Source of the DNA: Stomorhina lunata
Lineage: Eukaryota > Arthropoda > Insecta > Diptera > Rhiniidae
Direction of reading: 5' to 3'
Assembly: GCA_933228675.1 (NCBI GenBank)
Contig: OW121744.1
Span: forward strand, 98,567,526 to 98,631,525
Length of the DNA: 64,000 bases
Translations under genes and position numbers: made by a program
Part shown: one piece after another, positions 11,691 through 24,120 of the stretch
Layout of the letters: each line of letters opens with the position of its first letter
Numbering within the stretch: position 1 is the first letter of the stretch
The notes under the pieces: generated by a model
Database searches by the model: none
Told to the model about the DNA's origin: nothing
What the model saw: the letters and a program-made list of their open reading frames with translations, nothing else

Positions 11691-12321
11691 TTTTTTTTTC
11701 AAATTTGTAATTTTTATTTATTATTATTTACAAATATTATATGTAAAAATAATAGGCGATTGAGCTGCTATCAAATAGTGATAATTTAATAATAACTCTC
11801 TACTTAGTAACTTAACTAATGTATATATATATATTTCCTTACATTAGTAGGGACAATTTAATATTCATGTATTAATATACACAACCTTATTATAGATGGA
11901 CATGCACATTCTTGTTAATTTCATTAAAAACTGCTTAGACTTTCAAATTTCAATTGTAATTTTCTCTAGGAAACCTCAAAAGTCTGTAATCAATTAAAGG
12001 AAAATTTTTGTCTAATGTCTTCAAAATTTGTAATAAATATAAATTACTGTTGTGGTTTTGTCTGCATTAATTTCATTATTAATTACGAAAATGCTCGTCC
12101 ATTTAATTGCAAAATTTTCAAATCATTAAAATGCATGTTGCAATTTACAAAATACATTACATATACATAGAAGATAAGCAAGTTTGAGGAAAAAGATTCA
12201 TGTAAAGAATCTAATGTATATTATGAAAGTGGAGTACAGTTTAAGGCCTGAGTATTTGGGGTCTTTAAGGCAGATATACTTTTAATATTATATTTATTAG
12301 TGACATCTTCATTATATCAAT
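11691..12321. other. AT-rich spacer, no gene seen
   Basis: No coding or RNA signal. A short TA run (TATATATATATAT) lies near 11822. Confidence 0.6.
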
Positions 12322-13550
12322 TTCTATAGAAAAATATTTTTATCAAAAATATTTCTATCGAACATTTTTCTATAGAAAAATATTTCTATCGAAAATTTTT
12401 CTATAGAAAAATATTTCTATCGAAAATTTTTCTATAGAAAAATATTTCTATCGAAAATTTTTCTATAGAAAAATATTTCTATCGAAAATTTTTTCTATAG
12501 AAAAATATTTCTATCGAAAATTTTTCTATAGAAAAATATTTCTATCGAAAATTTTTCTATAGAAAAATATTTCTATCGAAAATTTTTCTATAGAAAAATA
12601 TTTCTATCGAAAATTTTTCTATAGAAAAATATTTCTATCGAAAATTTTTCTATAGAAAAATATTTCTATCGAAAATTTTTCTATAGAAAAATATTTCTAT
12701 CGAAAATTTTTCTATAGAAAAATATTTCTATCGAAAATTTTTCTATAGAAAAATATTTCTATCGAAAATTTTTCTATAGAAAAATATTTCTATCGAAAAT
12801 TTTTCTATAGAAAAATATTTCTATCGAAAATTTTTCTATAGAAAAATATTTCTATCGAAAATTTTTCTATAGAAAAATATTTCTATCGAAAATTTTTCTA
12901 TAGAAAAATATTTCTATCGAAAATTTTTCTATAGAAAAATATTTCTATCGAAAATTTTTCTATAGAAAAATATTTCTATCGAAAATTTTTCTATAGAAAA
13001 ATATTTCTATCGAAAATTTTTCTATAGAAAAATATTTCTATCGAAAATTTTTCTATAGAAAAATATTTCTATCAAAAATTTTTCTATAGAAAAATATTTC
13101 TATCGAAAATTTTTCTATAGAAAAATATTTCTATCGAAAATTTTTCTATAGAAAAATATTTCTATCGACAATTTTTCTATAGAAAAGTATTTCTATCGAA
13201 AATTTTTCTATAGAAAATATTTCTATCGAAAATTTTTTTATAGAAAAATATTTCTATCGAAAATTTTTCTACAGAAAAATATTTCTATCGAAAATTTTTC
13301 TAAAGAAAAATATTTTTTTTGAAAAATTTTCTATAGAAAAATATTTTGAACGAAAAATTTTCAATAGAAAAATATTTTTATCAAAAATTTTTCTACAGAA
13401 AATTATTTTTATCAAAAATTTTTCTATAGAAAAATATTTTTATCAAAAACTTTTCTATAGAAAAATATTTTAATAGAAAATTTTTTTGTAGAAAATTTTT
13501 TATAATGAAATATTTTTATCAAAAATTGTTGTATAAAAAAAATATATTTT
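12322..13550 (+). repeat. Sat B, block 1: 31-bp satellite (~40 copies)
   Basis: The monomer is the 16-nt palindrome TTTTTCTATAGAAAAA plus 15 nt TATTTCTATCGAAAA. Units from about 12380 to 13170 are almost identical. Both edges decay, especially 13300-13550. The reverse complement of this same monomer makes up the array at 51676-54060. Confidence 0.97.
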
Positions 13551-13987
13551 TATATCTTAAGGCCCCTACACTGCTTCATTTTCCCCCAGAGAACATGTTC
13601 GTATGCATGTTCGAACATGTATATATAACATCTCATCAATTTTAATTTCTATTTTCTTCATATTGCCCCCGAAATGTTCTTCTTTTAAATACGATACCAT
13701 TAAGTAAACCAAACAACTTGCAAATAATCTTAAATAAAACTAATACATACATACTTGTTCATAAATATATGGGTTAACCCATGTAAAGTGGATAGTAAAC
13801 TAAATCAGAATCCAAAAAATTTTAAATGTAAACTCCCTAAATTAACAAGTTTTTGGCTTTTCTGTTCTGAATTCAGGTGTTACAAGTCATCATAATTCTA
13901 AACTGAAGAGGCTCCTGAGTGAAAAACTGTTAAAATATAGACATTTGTCTAAATTAAAAAGTTTTACTGAGGTGTATTGCACTAAGA
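13551..13987. other. Spacer, no gene seen
   Basis: It contains a small palindromic cluster near 13594-13622 (GAACATGTTC and GTTCGAAC). Nothing else is recognised. Confidence 0.55.
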
Positions 13988-13994
13988 TCCCAAT

Positions 13995-14022
13995 TTATTA
14001 CAATTATTTATTATTGTAATAA
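13995..14022 (-). ncRNA. Stem-loop downstream of hammerhead, copy 1
   Basis: A perfect 10-bp stem (TTATTACAAT with ATTGTAATAA) encloses an 8-nt loop, AATAAATA on the minus strand. Compared with 39398-39425 the loop is identical and three stem pairs have changed on both sides, so the stem is preserved by compensatory change. Confidence 0.7.
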
Positions 14023-14065
14023 ATAGGTTTTTGATAAAACCAAGACATGTTGGTGGGGAAACCTT

Positions 14066-14111
14066 TCTTCGACGCGTTTCAGTGGTTGGTTAGGCCATCT
14101 CATCAGGAGGA
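14066..14111 (-). ncRNA. Hammerhead ribozyme motif, copy 1 (partly decayed)
   Basis: On the minus strand: stem I arm TCCTC, core CTGATGA, stem II arm GATGG, 9-nt loop, CCACT, core GAAA, a tiny stem III C(GC)G, then TC at the cleavage position and GAAGA as the return arm of stem I. All core nucleotides of a type I hammerhead are present. Stem I has one mismatch and stem II one mismatch plus a wobble, so activity is doubtful. The very short stem III is like that of Penelope-type hammerheads. Confidence 0.65.
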
Positions 14112-14385
14112 TTATCCTTAATTCTAGACCGCTCGAAAACCACACATTATGTATAATTTGAGGGACTGAATAAATAAGAATTATTATTGTGTGCAAGAAA
14201 TATCAACATAAAGCGAAGATTATCATCCGAACAGAAACACACAAACATTTTTCAGTTTTATCATTTTTTTTATTTTCGCCAAATAAAAAAAAAAAAACAA
14301 AAGTACCCAAAGTTGTATATTTGCCTTTAACTCATAAACTAGTCTTATATAATTTAGAAGTTATTGGAAATTCTTTTAAAAGATG

Positions 14386-14417
14386 GACTAATCGGATCTG
14401 CGAGGATCCGATTAGTC
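14386..14417. other. Perfect 13-bp inverted repeat
   Basis: GACTAATCGGATC (14386-14398) and its exact complement (14405-14417) are separated by TGCGAG. It sits 40 bp from the DD41D insertion. It could be a small foldback or the core of a tiny MITE; nothing identifies its role. Confidence 0.8.
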
Positions 14418-14456
14418 AATATTTGAGTCAATATCTGATATAAAATTATATAAATA

Positions 14457-15545
14457 ATGGGTGTTTTTTTTAGAGGTATAGAATTTCGAATTGAAATAAA
14501 ACACAAGAAAATCGTTTTAATGTCCATCAATTTGGCTTTATTGGAAGGATAATTTTATGCCATTAATGTTTAAATATGATTTCGGGCATGTGGCCGCCGC
14601 GGCTGGCTCGAATAAAGCCAATTCTACAGGTCCAATTTTCAACTACTTTTTCGAGCATATGGGGCCGTATGTTGGCAATAACGCCACGAATGTTGGCCTA
14701 ACGTTTCTGGTTTGTTGGCGTAGACGAGCGACTTCACATATCCCCAAAGAAAATAATCCAGTGGTGTCAAATCGCACGATCTTGGTGGCCAATTGATAGG
14801 TCCATTCCGCGAAATTATGCGCTCATTGAATGTTTCCTTCAATAAATCAATTGTGACGTGCGCTGTGTGGCATGTAGCGCCGTCTTGTTGGAACCACAAC
14901 TCATCCACATTCATGCCATCCAATTGGGGAACAAAATAGTCGGTTATCATGGCTCTATACCGGTCTCCATTTATAGTAACTGACTCTCCAGCATTATTTA
15001 GGAAGAAGTATGGCCCAATGACCCCACCAGCCCATAGAGCACACCAAACAGTCAGTTTTTGTGGATGTAATGGCGTCTCAAGGGTCTCATGTGGATTCTC
15101 TTCACTCCAAATGCGGCACTTTTGCTTGTTGACGTAGCCATTCAACCAAAAATGAGCCTTATCACTGAACAAAATTTTGCGATGAAAATCAGCATCGAGA
15201 TCAATCTCATTTTCTTCGGTGCGCACTGTTCGACGTCGCTGCGGATGCGTATTATCACATAGAGTAAATGTAGTGCGAAAACGATCCATGGTTAACCGAA
15301 TTAATTGCTCTGATGGACGATTATGTCGACCATAAAATGGACGGAGCTTGCGGTAAACTTCGCGAACTGAACCATTATTTTCGAAATAAATTTGCACGAT
15401 TTGCAAGCGTTGTTCTTTTGTCAACCTGTTCATGATGAAATGGCAAACCAAACTAAATATTAATCACTTGACAGCTGACAAAATGGCCGCCAGTTAAAAA
15501 AGTGATGCCAACTTAAAGTTCTATACCTCAATAAAAAACACCCGA
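14457..15545 (-). mobile_element. DD41D (rosa-type) mariner, copy 1, internally deleted
   Basis: A 1089-bp element in reverse orientation. Its ends, ATGGGTGTTTT at 14457 and AAAACACCCGA ending at 15545, are inverted over about 30 bp with GAGGTATAGAA in both. TA duplications flank it (14455-14456 and 15546-15547), as in all Tc1/mariner insertions. It is 164 bp shorter than copy 2 (59396-60648), mainly through a ~154-bp deletion between GAAA microhomologies plus an 11-bp deletion near the 3' end of the gene. Confidence 0.93.
14563..15433 (-). pseudogene. DD41D mariner transposase, copy 1 (defective)
   Basis: It starts at MNRLTKEQ, the first residues of an N-terminal helix-turn-helix of paired type. 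After TVRTEE the reading frame jumps directly to NEIDLDADFH because of the deletion, removing the second DNA-binding helix region. The catalytic core follows: LFSDKAHFW (first Asp; the usual Glu after it is Lys here), WFQQDGATCH (second Asp) and CDLTPLDYF (third Asp). I count 41 residues between the second and third catalytic Asp, which defines the DD41D group. After KPETLG an 11-bp deletion shifts the frame, so the C-terminus is lost. A cut-and-paste enzyme in life; inactive here. Confidence 0.9.
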
Positions 15546-15547
15546 TA

Positions 15548-16502
15548 CAATATTAGGAAATATACGCAATGACTTTGACAGACATCGGAGATGACAACTT
15601 CAAGTCTAATCAGTTTTGAAATGGATTCACCCATATTCTATAGAACTTAAGCCAAGAGTATGTCAGTTTGCAAGAAGTGAGGTGAATTATTTGAGTTTAC
15701 ATTAAATATGTGGGGTAAGAGTGATGAAGCTTAGCTGCATTGCCTTTATTTAATTACTGACCTTACCCACTCCTTAGTCATTATAGTTTAACAAAAATTA
15801 CAAATAAATAAATATAATTATAACAACAATAACAATGAAACCCAAAACAACAACAACAACAAAATTTGGAGCATCTACGCATGACTCCACTAAACATATT
15901 CTTCTGCCATAAACTTAAACTTTAAGACGAAACCTGTTTCATCCACATTCAAAGAAAATTCTTAAGAGCAACTTTACTCTTTCTTAAGAGTTTTTTGTTT
16001 ATTTTTTGAGTTAGCTCCAGGAGTTTAAGAGTTATTTCTTTTTGGTATTTTTAAGTTTCGTTAAGTTTTTTTTTTGATAATTCTCCTTTTTATGAAAATC
16101 TTTCTCCTTAATATTTTTTTTTTCACTTTATGACGTCATGATTTTTTTGTTGGCTTAGAAAAAAAGAGTTTTCAAACTCATTTGTCAAGAGAAGTTTTTC
16201 AAAATTTCTTGTCTTTTATTTGTATTTATTTGTTTGTTTGTTTTTAGCCTTTAGTATTTAGATTTCATTGATTGTTTGGATGGTCAATAAGAGAGTGGGC
16301 TCCTACGGATTTTTTGTTTTTGCTTTTTTTTGATTTTGTTTTATTTAATTTTCAAGTTGTCTTAATAAAAATTTATTGTGGCAAGATTGCATAAAAGATA
16401 TTTGTGTGTGGATATCTCAAAGGTGTTAAGTTTTATAATTTAGGAGGATGAAAGTCTTTAGTTTTTCTGATCAGACAAAAAATATTGTTATATTATGGGA
16501 AC
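15548..16502. other. Spacer, no gene seen
   Basis: There is an (AAC)n patch near 15847-15862 and long T-rich segments from 15990 to 16400. No coding, RNA or transposon signal was found. Confidence 0.55.
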
Positions 16503-18057
16503 ATTTATAGGAAATTTTTCAAACATTTACTATTTTTAAAGGAAATTTTTGAAAATTTTCTTACAAAAATAAGAAATTTTTTAAAAAAATATAGGAAATA
16601 TAGGAAATTTTTCAAAAATTTCCTATTTTTATAGGAATTTTTTCAAAAATTTCCTATTTTTATAGAAATTTTTTTTTTAAATTTCCTATTTTCAAAGGAA
16701 ATTTTTTAAAAATTTCCTATTTTTATAGGAAATTTTTTAAAAATTTCCTATTTTTATAGGAAATTTTTCAAAAATTTCCTATTTTTATAGGAAATTTTTC
16801 AAAAATTTCCTATTTTTATAGGAAATTTTTCAAAAATTTCCTATTTTTATAAGAAATTTTTCAAAAATTTCCTATTTTTATAGGAAATTTTTCAAAAATT
16901 TCCTATTTTTATGGAAATTTTTCAAAAATTTCCTATTTTTATAGGAAATTTTTCAAAAATTTCCTATTTTTATAGGAAATTTTTCAAAAATTTCCTATTT
17001 TTATAGGAAATTTTTCAAAAATTTCCTATTTTTATAGGAAATTTTTCAAAAATTTCCTATTTTTATAGGAAATTTTTCAAAAATTTCCTATTTTTATAGG
17101 AAATTTTTCAAAAATTTCCTATTTTTATAGGAAATTTTTCAAAAATTTCCTATTTTTATAGGAAATTTTTCAAAAATTTCCTATTTTTATAGGAAATTTT
17201 TCAAAAATTTCCTATTTTTATAGGAAATTTTTGAAAAATTTCCTATTTTTATAGGAAATTTTTCAAAAATTTCCTATTTTTATAGGAAATTTTTCAAAAA
17301 TTTCCTATTTTTATAGGAAATTTTTCAAAAATTTCCTATTTTTATAGGAAATTTTTCAAAAATTTCCTATTTTTATAGGAAATTTTTCAAAAATTTCCTA
17401 TTTTTATAGGAAATTTTTCAAAAATTTCCTATTTTTATAGGAAATTTTTCAAAAATTTCCTATTTTTATAGGAAATTTTTCAAAAATTTCCTATTTTTAT
17501 AGGAAATTTTTCAAAAATTTCCTATTTTTATAGGAAATTTTTCAAAAATTTCCTATTTTTATAGGAAATTTTTCAAAAATTTCCTATTTTTATAGGAAAT
17601 TTTTCAAAAATTTCCTATTTTTATAGGAAATTTTTCAAAAATTTCCTATTTTTATAGGAAATTTTTCAAAAATTTCCCATTTTTATAGGAAATTTTTCAA
17701 AAATTTCCTATTTTTATAGGAAATTTTTCAAAAATTTCCTATTTTTATAGGAAATTTTTCAAAAATTTAATATTTTTATAGGAAATTTTTCAAAAATTTC
17801 CTATTTTTATGGGAAAATTTTTTAAAAATTTCCTATTTTTATTGGAAATTTTTCAAAAATTTTTTATTTTTATAGGAAATTTTTCAAAAATTTCCCATTT
17901 TTTTAGGAAATTTTTCAAAAATTTCTTATTTTTATAGAAAATTTTTCAAAAATTTTTTATTTTTATAGGAAATTTTTCAAAAATTTCCTATTTTTATAGA
18001 AAATTTTTTAAAAATTTTATATTTTTATCTAAAATTTTTTAAAAATTTCCTTTTTTC
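16503..18057 (+). repeat. Sat A, block 1: 31-bp palindromic satellite
   Basis: The monomer has a 13-nt arm ATAGGAAATTTTT, a single central C, the complementary arm AAAAATTTCCTAT, and a TTTT linker: 27 of 31 nt are one palindrome. About 50 copies; the middle is almost identical and both edges are diverged. A single monomer in the opposite orientation sits near 16540-16590. Confidence 0.97.
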
Positions 18058-18927
18058 GTTTTAAGACTTTATCAACACTCAAGGTTAACGAAATCGGTAT
18101 ATAATTTAAATCACGATTAATAAAGGAATTTATTTTTAAACGAACAAAAAAACAATGTAAAGTCAACATGAATTAACATTGATATTAAGTCATGTTAAAT
18201 TTGAACTAGACTTAAATAGTGTGCAGTACCATAATCATTTTTTAAGTCAATGTCTGTCCGAATAATTTGATAGAGCAGGTTACAATCAACACTACCGATA
18301 TTACAAGTTCAAAATTATAACAATAATAATTTTAAGTCGTTGCAACATTGTTTGCAAATAGTATTTTGACACAAAACGTGTTGCACACTTTTTGACCATA
18401 AATAAAATAATATTATTCATAAACAGCAACCGCCTTTATTTGGTTAAAATTAACTTATAATAATCCACAGAACTTATTATAAATGAGCTTATTAATAGCT
18501 GATTATAAATAAAGTTTCCTTACCTTGAATTCGTTGGTTGCAATGAGTGCTTTGTCCGTCTGCCTTAGTTGATGCATGTTTGAGGGCACTCACAACAAAA
18601 CTTCTTGTATATTTTTAATTTAATAAATTATTTATTTAGTTTTTAAAATGACTTTGTTGCTAAGATCACGCACTCATTAGTTAATTGCTTTGGCTGTTGA
18701 ATTTCAGTTGCAGGAAAAGAAAATTTTCTGAAGAATACTTGATTTAACATATGTTATATTGTATAATAATGAATACATAAGTTTATATGTCTTTAAGGGT
18801 TTTAGCTTTCATTATAGTTAATTTTCATAATTATGAGAAACATACATTTTAAGTAGCCTAAGGTAATTATCTAACAAATTAAATGTGAGAATAATTAATG
18901 GCACATACATATGTATTAAAAAATCAA
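18058..18927. other. Spacer between Sat A blocks 1 and 2
   Basis: Unique AT-rich sequence with no open frame or RNA signal. It shows no obvious similarity to the other inter-block spacers. Confidence 0.55.
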
Positions 18928-20646
18928 AACTATTTTTATAGGAAATTTTTCAAAAATTTCCCTTTTTTATAGGAAATTTTTCAAAAATTTCCTATTTTTA
19001 AAGGAAATTTTTCAAAAATTTCCTATTTTTATAGGAAATTTTTCAAAAATTTCCTATTTTTATAGGAAATTTTTCAAAAATTTCCTATTTTTATAGGAAA
19101 TTTTTCAAAAATTTCCTATTTTTATAGGAAATTTTTCAAAAATTTCCTATTTTTATAGGAAATTTTTCAAAAATTTCCTATTTTTATAGGAAATTTTTAA
19201 AAAATTTCCTATTTTTATAGGAAATTTTTAAAAAATTTCCTATTTTTATAGGAAATTTTTCAAAAATTTCCTATTTTTATAGGAAATTTTTCAAAAATTT
19301 CCTATTTTTATAGGAAATTTTTAAAAAAATTCCTATTTTTATAGGAAAATTTTCAAAAATTTCCTATTTTTATTGGAAAATTTTCAAAAATTTCCTATTT
19401 TTATAGGAAATTTTTCAAAAATTTCCTATTTTTATAGGAAATTTTTCAAAAATTTCCTATTTTTATAGGAAATTTTTCAAAAATTTCCTATTTTTATAGG
19501 AAATTTTTCAAAAATTTCCTATTTTTATAGGAAATTTTTCAAAAATTTCCTATTTTTATAGGAAATTTTTCAAAAATTTCCTATTTTTATAGGAAATATT
19601 TTAAAAATTTCCTATTTTTATAGGAAATTTTTCAAAAATTTCCTATTTTTATAGGAAATTTTTCAAAAATTTCCTATTTTTACAGGAAATTTTTCAAAAA
19701 TTTCCTATTTTTATAGGAAATTTTTCAAAAATTTCCTATTTTTATAGGAAAATTTTCAAAAATTTCCTATTTTTATAGGAAATTTTTCAAAAATTTCCTA
19801 TTTTTATATAAAATTTTTCAAAAATTTCCTATTTTTATATAAAATTTTTCAAAAATTTCCTATTTTTATAGGAAATTTTTCAAAAATTTCCTATTTTTAT
19901 AGGAAATTTTTCAAAAATTTTCTATTTTTATAGGAAATTTTTCAAAAATTTCCTATTTTTGTAGGAAATTTTTCAAAAATTTCCTATATTTATAAGAAAT
20001 TTTTCAAAAATTTCCTATTTTTATAGGAAATTTTTCAAAAATTTCCTATTTTTATAGGAAATTTTTCAAAAATTTCCTATTTTTATAGGAAATTTTTCAA
20101 AAATTTCCTATTTTTATAGGAAATTTTTCAAAAATTTCCTATTTTTATAGGAAATTTTTCAAAAATTTCCTATTTTTATAGGAAATTTTTCAAAAATTTC
20201 CTATTTTTATAGGAAATTTTTCAAAAATTTCCTATTTTTATAGGAAATTTTTCAAAAATTTCCTATTTTTATAGGAAATTTTTCAAAAATTTCCTATTTT
20301 TATAGGAAATTTTTCAAAAATTTCCTATTTTTATAGGAAATTTTTCAAAAATTTCCTATTTTTATAGGAAATTTTTCAAAAATTTCCTATTTTTATAGGA
20401 AATTTTTCAAAAATTTCCTATTTTTATAGGAAATTTTTCAAAAATTTCCTATTTTTATAGGAAATTTTTCAAAAATTTCCTATTTTTATACGAAATTTTA
20501 AAAAATTTCTTATTTTTATAGGAAATTTTTCAAAAATTTCCTATTTTTATAGGAAACTTTTCAAAAATTTCCTATTTTTATAAGAAAATTTTCAAAAATG
20601 TCCTATTTTTATAGTAAAATTTTAAAAAATTTAGTATTTTTATATA
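18928..20646 (+). repeat. Sat A, block 2
   Basis: Same monomer and orientation as block 1, about 55 copies, including runs of more than ten identical units near 20030-20480 and scattered single-base variants elsewhere. Confidence 0.97.
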
Positions 20647-22205
20647 TTTGATTGTAATTTATTGTATATGTACAACATATATATGTTTACATGTATATTA
20701 GGAAATCCTTGTACAATTTTCTTTGCATTTTAATCCTTATAAATTATGAAAAATATGCAATTAAAAGTCAAATGAATAAATTATACATTTAATAATATTA
20801 TTTAATTATCTCATACTACGATTATTATGAAATTTATTTTATGAATTTATCAATATGTAATTATAATTTCATATTACCGAGAAAACAGATATTTACCAAA
20901 CAAATTCTCCTGTTACGCATTTCGAATCATAAATATAAAACAATTTTTAATTTCCTGACTCAAATGAGTTTTTAATGAAGTGAAAAGTATTTCAGTTAAA
21001 TGAATGAATGTTAAGTAAAATGTTGCCAAACACACAAGCACACACACACACATAGCAACACACTTATGCAAAAAACAAGCAACATGTTGCGTAAAATGCG
21101 TAAAAATATTATAAACAGGAAGAAATCACATAAACTCCATATAAATATTCTTGATTTTACTGGGGAATTGTATGAATTTTGCTTACATTTACGGACTTTT
21201 AAATAATGCCAAGGGTAGGATAATGCAACGGAAATAAATTAATTTTATATGAAGTTTAATTTCAATATTAAAAACACTTGGTTTTTTTTAACGAAAATTC
21301 AATTATATATATTTTTTTTAAATTGTGTATTAATAATGTTGATGCCCTCAAGATATTTTGTTGAAACTACAAAATTTTATTAATAAATCTATTAATTTTG
21401 TTTAGCCTGAAAATAAAAGTCAAATCGAAAGTTTAATTGTAAACGCCTTTTTTAAGCATTTTAAAATTAAGCAATTTGTCTTCGAAAAAAAGAATTATAT
21501 ACAAAATTTAACTCGATTTTTGAAAAACTCAAATTGTACAATTTCAAATGATAAATTATTTACTTAGGCCGTTATTTTTCTTTTATTTAAACGGATATTT
21601 TAATTTATTTAACATAAATCTTAAATATTTGCTTAAACGAAATCTTGTTTCAAATTAACATTTAATTTCAATTTTCAATTTTGGTTTTGTCTCATTTTAT
21701 TTTGGGTCTTTAGTTGATTAAATCTGTTTTCGTTATAGTTAATTTTTGTTTTGATGATTCTCTAAGATTAATTCAAATTATGCTAATTTTTCTTGTTGAT
21801 TTAATTTGCTTAAGGAAATTTTGTATTAATTATTTTAGCAGTATATTAGGGTGGGTTGGTTTTTACTAAGTTCTTTTTTTTTAATATTTTATAGCTTGTA
21901 TATCATTAAACAGAAAGTCAAAAAACTACCCGCCCTACTGTTTGTATAGAGTCCGTAAATGCTGATTTGTTGTGAATGTCTGTATTGATGATCCGTTTTG
22001 TTATTATGTAGACTTAATATAGAGAAATTGCTGGAGTACTGCTGCTTACATTAATGACAATGAATTTCCATTTGAATTTTTCGCTAACTTTCAATGGCCA
22101 TTAAATATTCTTATGATCGAAATCTAATTTGGTTGTATTTAAAGACAGACTATAGCAATTTTAAACTTTTTTCTCTAATTAGAACCTTTCCTGATTACCA
22201 ATAAA
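20647..22205. other. Spacer between Sat A blocks 2 and 3
   Basis: Unique sequence with a short CA-rich patch near 21031-21064. A possible tiny MITE is listed separately. No gene seen. Confidence 0.55.
21847..21937. mobile_element. Possible ~91-bp MITE (TAGGGTGGGT ends)
   Basis: TAGGGTGGGTTGGTTTTT at the left is imperfectly mirrored at the right (complement TAGGGCGGGTAGTTTTTT). The end motif resembles that of the MITE at 54253-54518. The mismatches and lack of a clear target duplication keep this tentative. Confidence 0.35.
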
Positions 22206-24120
22206 AATAAAACATTTCCTATAAAAATAGAAAATTTTCGAAAAATTTCCTAAAAAAGTAGGAAAATTTTGAAAATTTTCCTACAAAAATAGGAAATTTT
22301 TAAAAAATTTCTTATAAAAAAAGGAAATTTTTGAAAAATTTCCTATAAAAATAGGAAATTTTTGAAAAATTTCCTATAAAAATAGGAAATTTTTGAAAAA
22401 TTTCCTATAAAAATAGGAAATTTTTGAAAAATTTCCTATAAAAATAGGAAATTTTTGAAAATTTTCCTATAAAAATAGGAAATTTTTGAAAAATTTCCTA
22501 TAAAAATAGGAAATTTTTGAAAAATTTCCTATAAAAATAGGAAATTTTTGAAAAATTTCCTATAAAAATAGGAAATTTTTGAAAAATTTCCTATAAAAAT
22601 AGGAAATTTTTGAAAAATTTCCTATAAAAATAGGAAATTTTTGAAAAATTTCCTATAAAAATAGGAAATTTTTGAAAAATTTCCTATAAAAATAGGAAAT
22701 TTTTGAAAAATTTCCTATAAAAATAGGAAATTTTTGAAAAATTTCCTATAAAAATAGGAAATTTTTGAAAAATTTCCTATAAAAATAGGAAATTTTTGAA
22801 AAATTTCCTATAAAAAATAGGAAATTTTTGAAAAATTTCCTATAAAAACAGGAAATTTTTGAAAAATTTCCTATAAAAATAGGAAATTTTTGAAAAATTT
22901 CCTATAAAAATAGGAAATTTTTGAAAAATTTCCTATAAAAATAGGAAATTTTTGAAAAATTTCCTATAAAAATAGGAAATTTTTGAAAAAATTCCTATAA
23001 AAACAGGAAATTTTTGAAAAATTTCCTATAAAAATAGGAAATTTTTGAAAAATTTTCTATAAAAATTGGAAATTTTTGAAAAATTTTCTATAAAAATAGT
23101 AAATTTTTGAAAAATTTCCTATAAAAATAGGAAATTTTTGAAAAATTTCCTACAAAAATAGGAAATTTTTGAAAAATTTCCTATAAAAATAGGAAATTTT
23201 TGAAAAATTTCCTATAAAAAATAGGAAATTTTTGAAAAATTTCCTATAAAAACAGGAAATTTTTGAAAAATTTCCTATAAAAATAGGAAATTTTTGAAAA
23301 ATTTCCTATAAAAATAGGAAATTTTTGAATAAATTCCTATAAAAATAGGAAATTTTTGAAAAATTTCCTATAAAAATAGGAAACTTTTTAAAAATTTCCT
23401 CTAAAAATAGGAAATTTTTGAAAAATTTTTAAAAAATTTCCTATAAAAATAGGAATATTTTGAAAAATTTCCTATAAAATAGGAAATTTTTGAAAAATTT
23501 CCTATAAATTTTTGAAAAATTTCCTATAAAAATAGGAAATTTTTGAAAAATTTCCTATAAAAATAGGAAATTTTTGAAAAATTTCCTATAAAAATAGGAA
23601 ATTTTTAAAAAATTTCCTATAAAAATAGGAAATTTTTGAAAAATTTCCTATAAAAATAGGAAATTTTTGAAAAATTTCCTATAAAAATAGGAAATTTTTG
23701 AAAAATTTCCTATAAAAATAGGAATTTTTTGAAAAATTTCCTATAAAAATAGAAAATTTTTGAAAAATTTTCTATAAAAATAGGAAATTTTTGAAAAATT
23801 TCCTATAAAAATAGGAAATTTTTGAAAAATTTCCTATAAAAATAGGAAATTTTGAAAAATTTATTATAAAAATTGGAAATTTTTGAAAAATTTCCTATAA
23901 AAATAGGAATTTTTTGAAAAATGTCTAAGATAAAAAAAGGAAATTTTTGAAAAATTTCCAATAAAAATAGGAAATTTTTGAAAATATTCCCATAAAAATA
24001 GGAAATTTTTGAAAAATTTCCTCTAAAAATAGGAAATTTTTAAAAAATTTCCTATAAAAATAAAATTTTTAAAAAATTCCTATAGGAAGATGAAATTTTG
24101 AAAAATTGCCTATAAAAACA
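22206..24120 (-). repeat. Sat A, block 3 (inverted)
   Basis: The same monomer in reverse orientation (central G on the plus strand, linker AAAA), about 60 copies. Variants cluster towards the 3' side (23400-24110), where short and fused units appear. Confidence 0.97.

Larger units (their letters stand above)
13988..14150 (-). mobile_element. Penelope-like element remnant (copy 1)
   Basis: About 160 bp on the minus strand is homologous to 39271-39436. In transcript order it contains a GTGGTTTTCGA-like start, a hammerhead motif, a stem-loop and TTGGGATC. Hammerhead ribozymes with GAAACGCGTC cores are known from Penelope-like retroelements; assigning this fragment to that class is by that resemblance. 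No reverse transcriptase is present. Confidence 0.55.

Noticed and set aside
14557..15137. Plus-strand open frames near the first mariner
   Set aside because: They are antisense to the DD41D transposase pseudogene.
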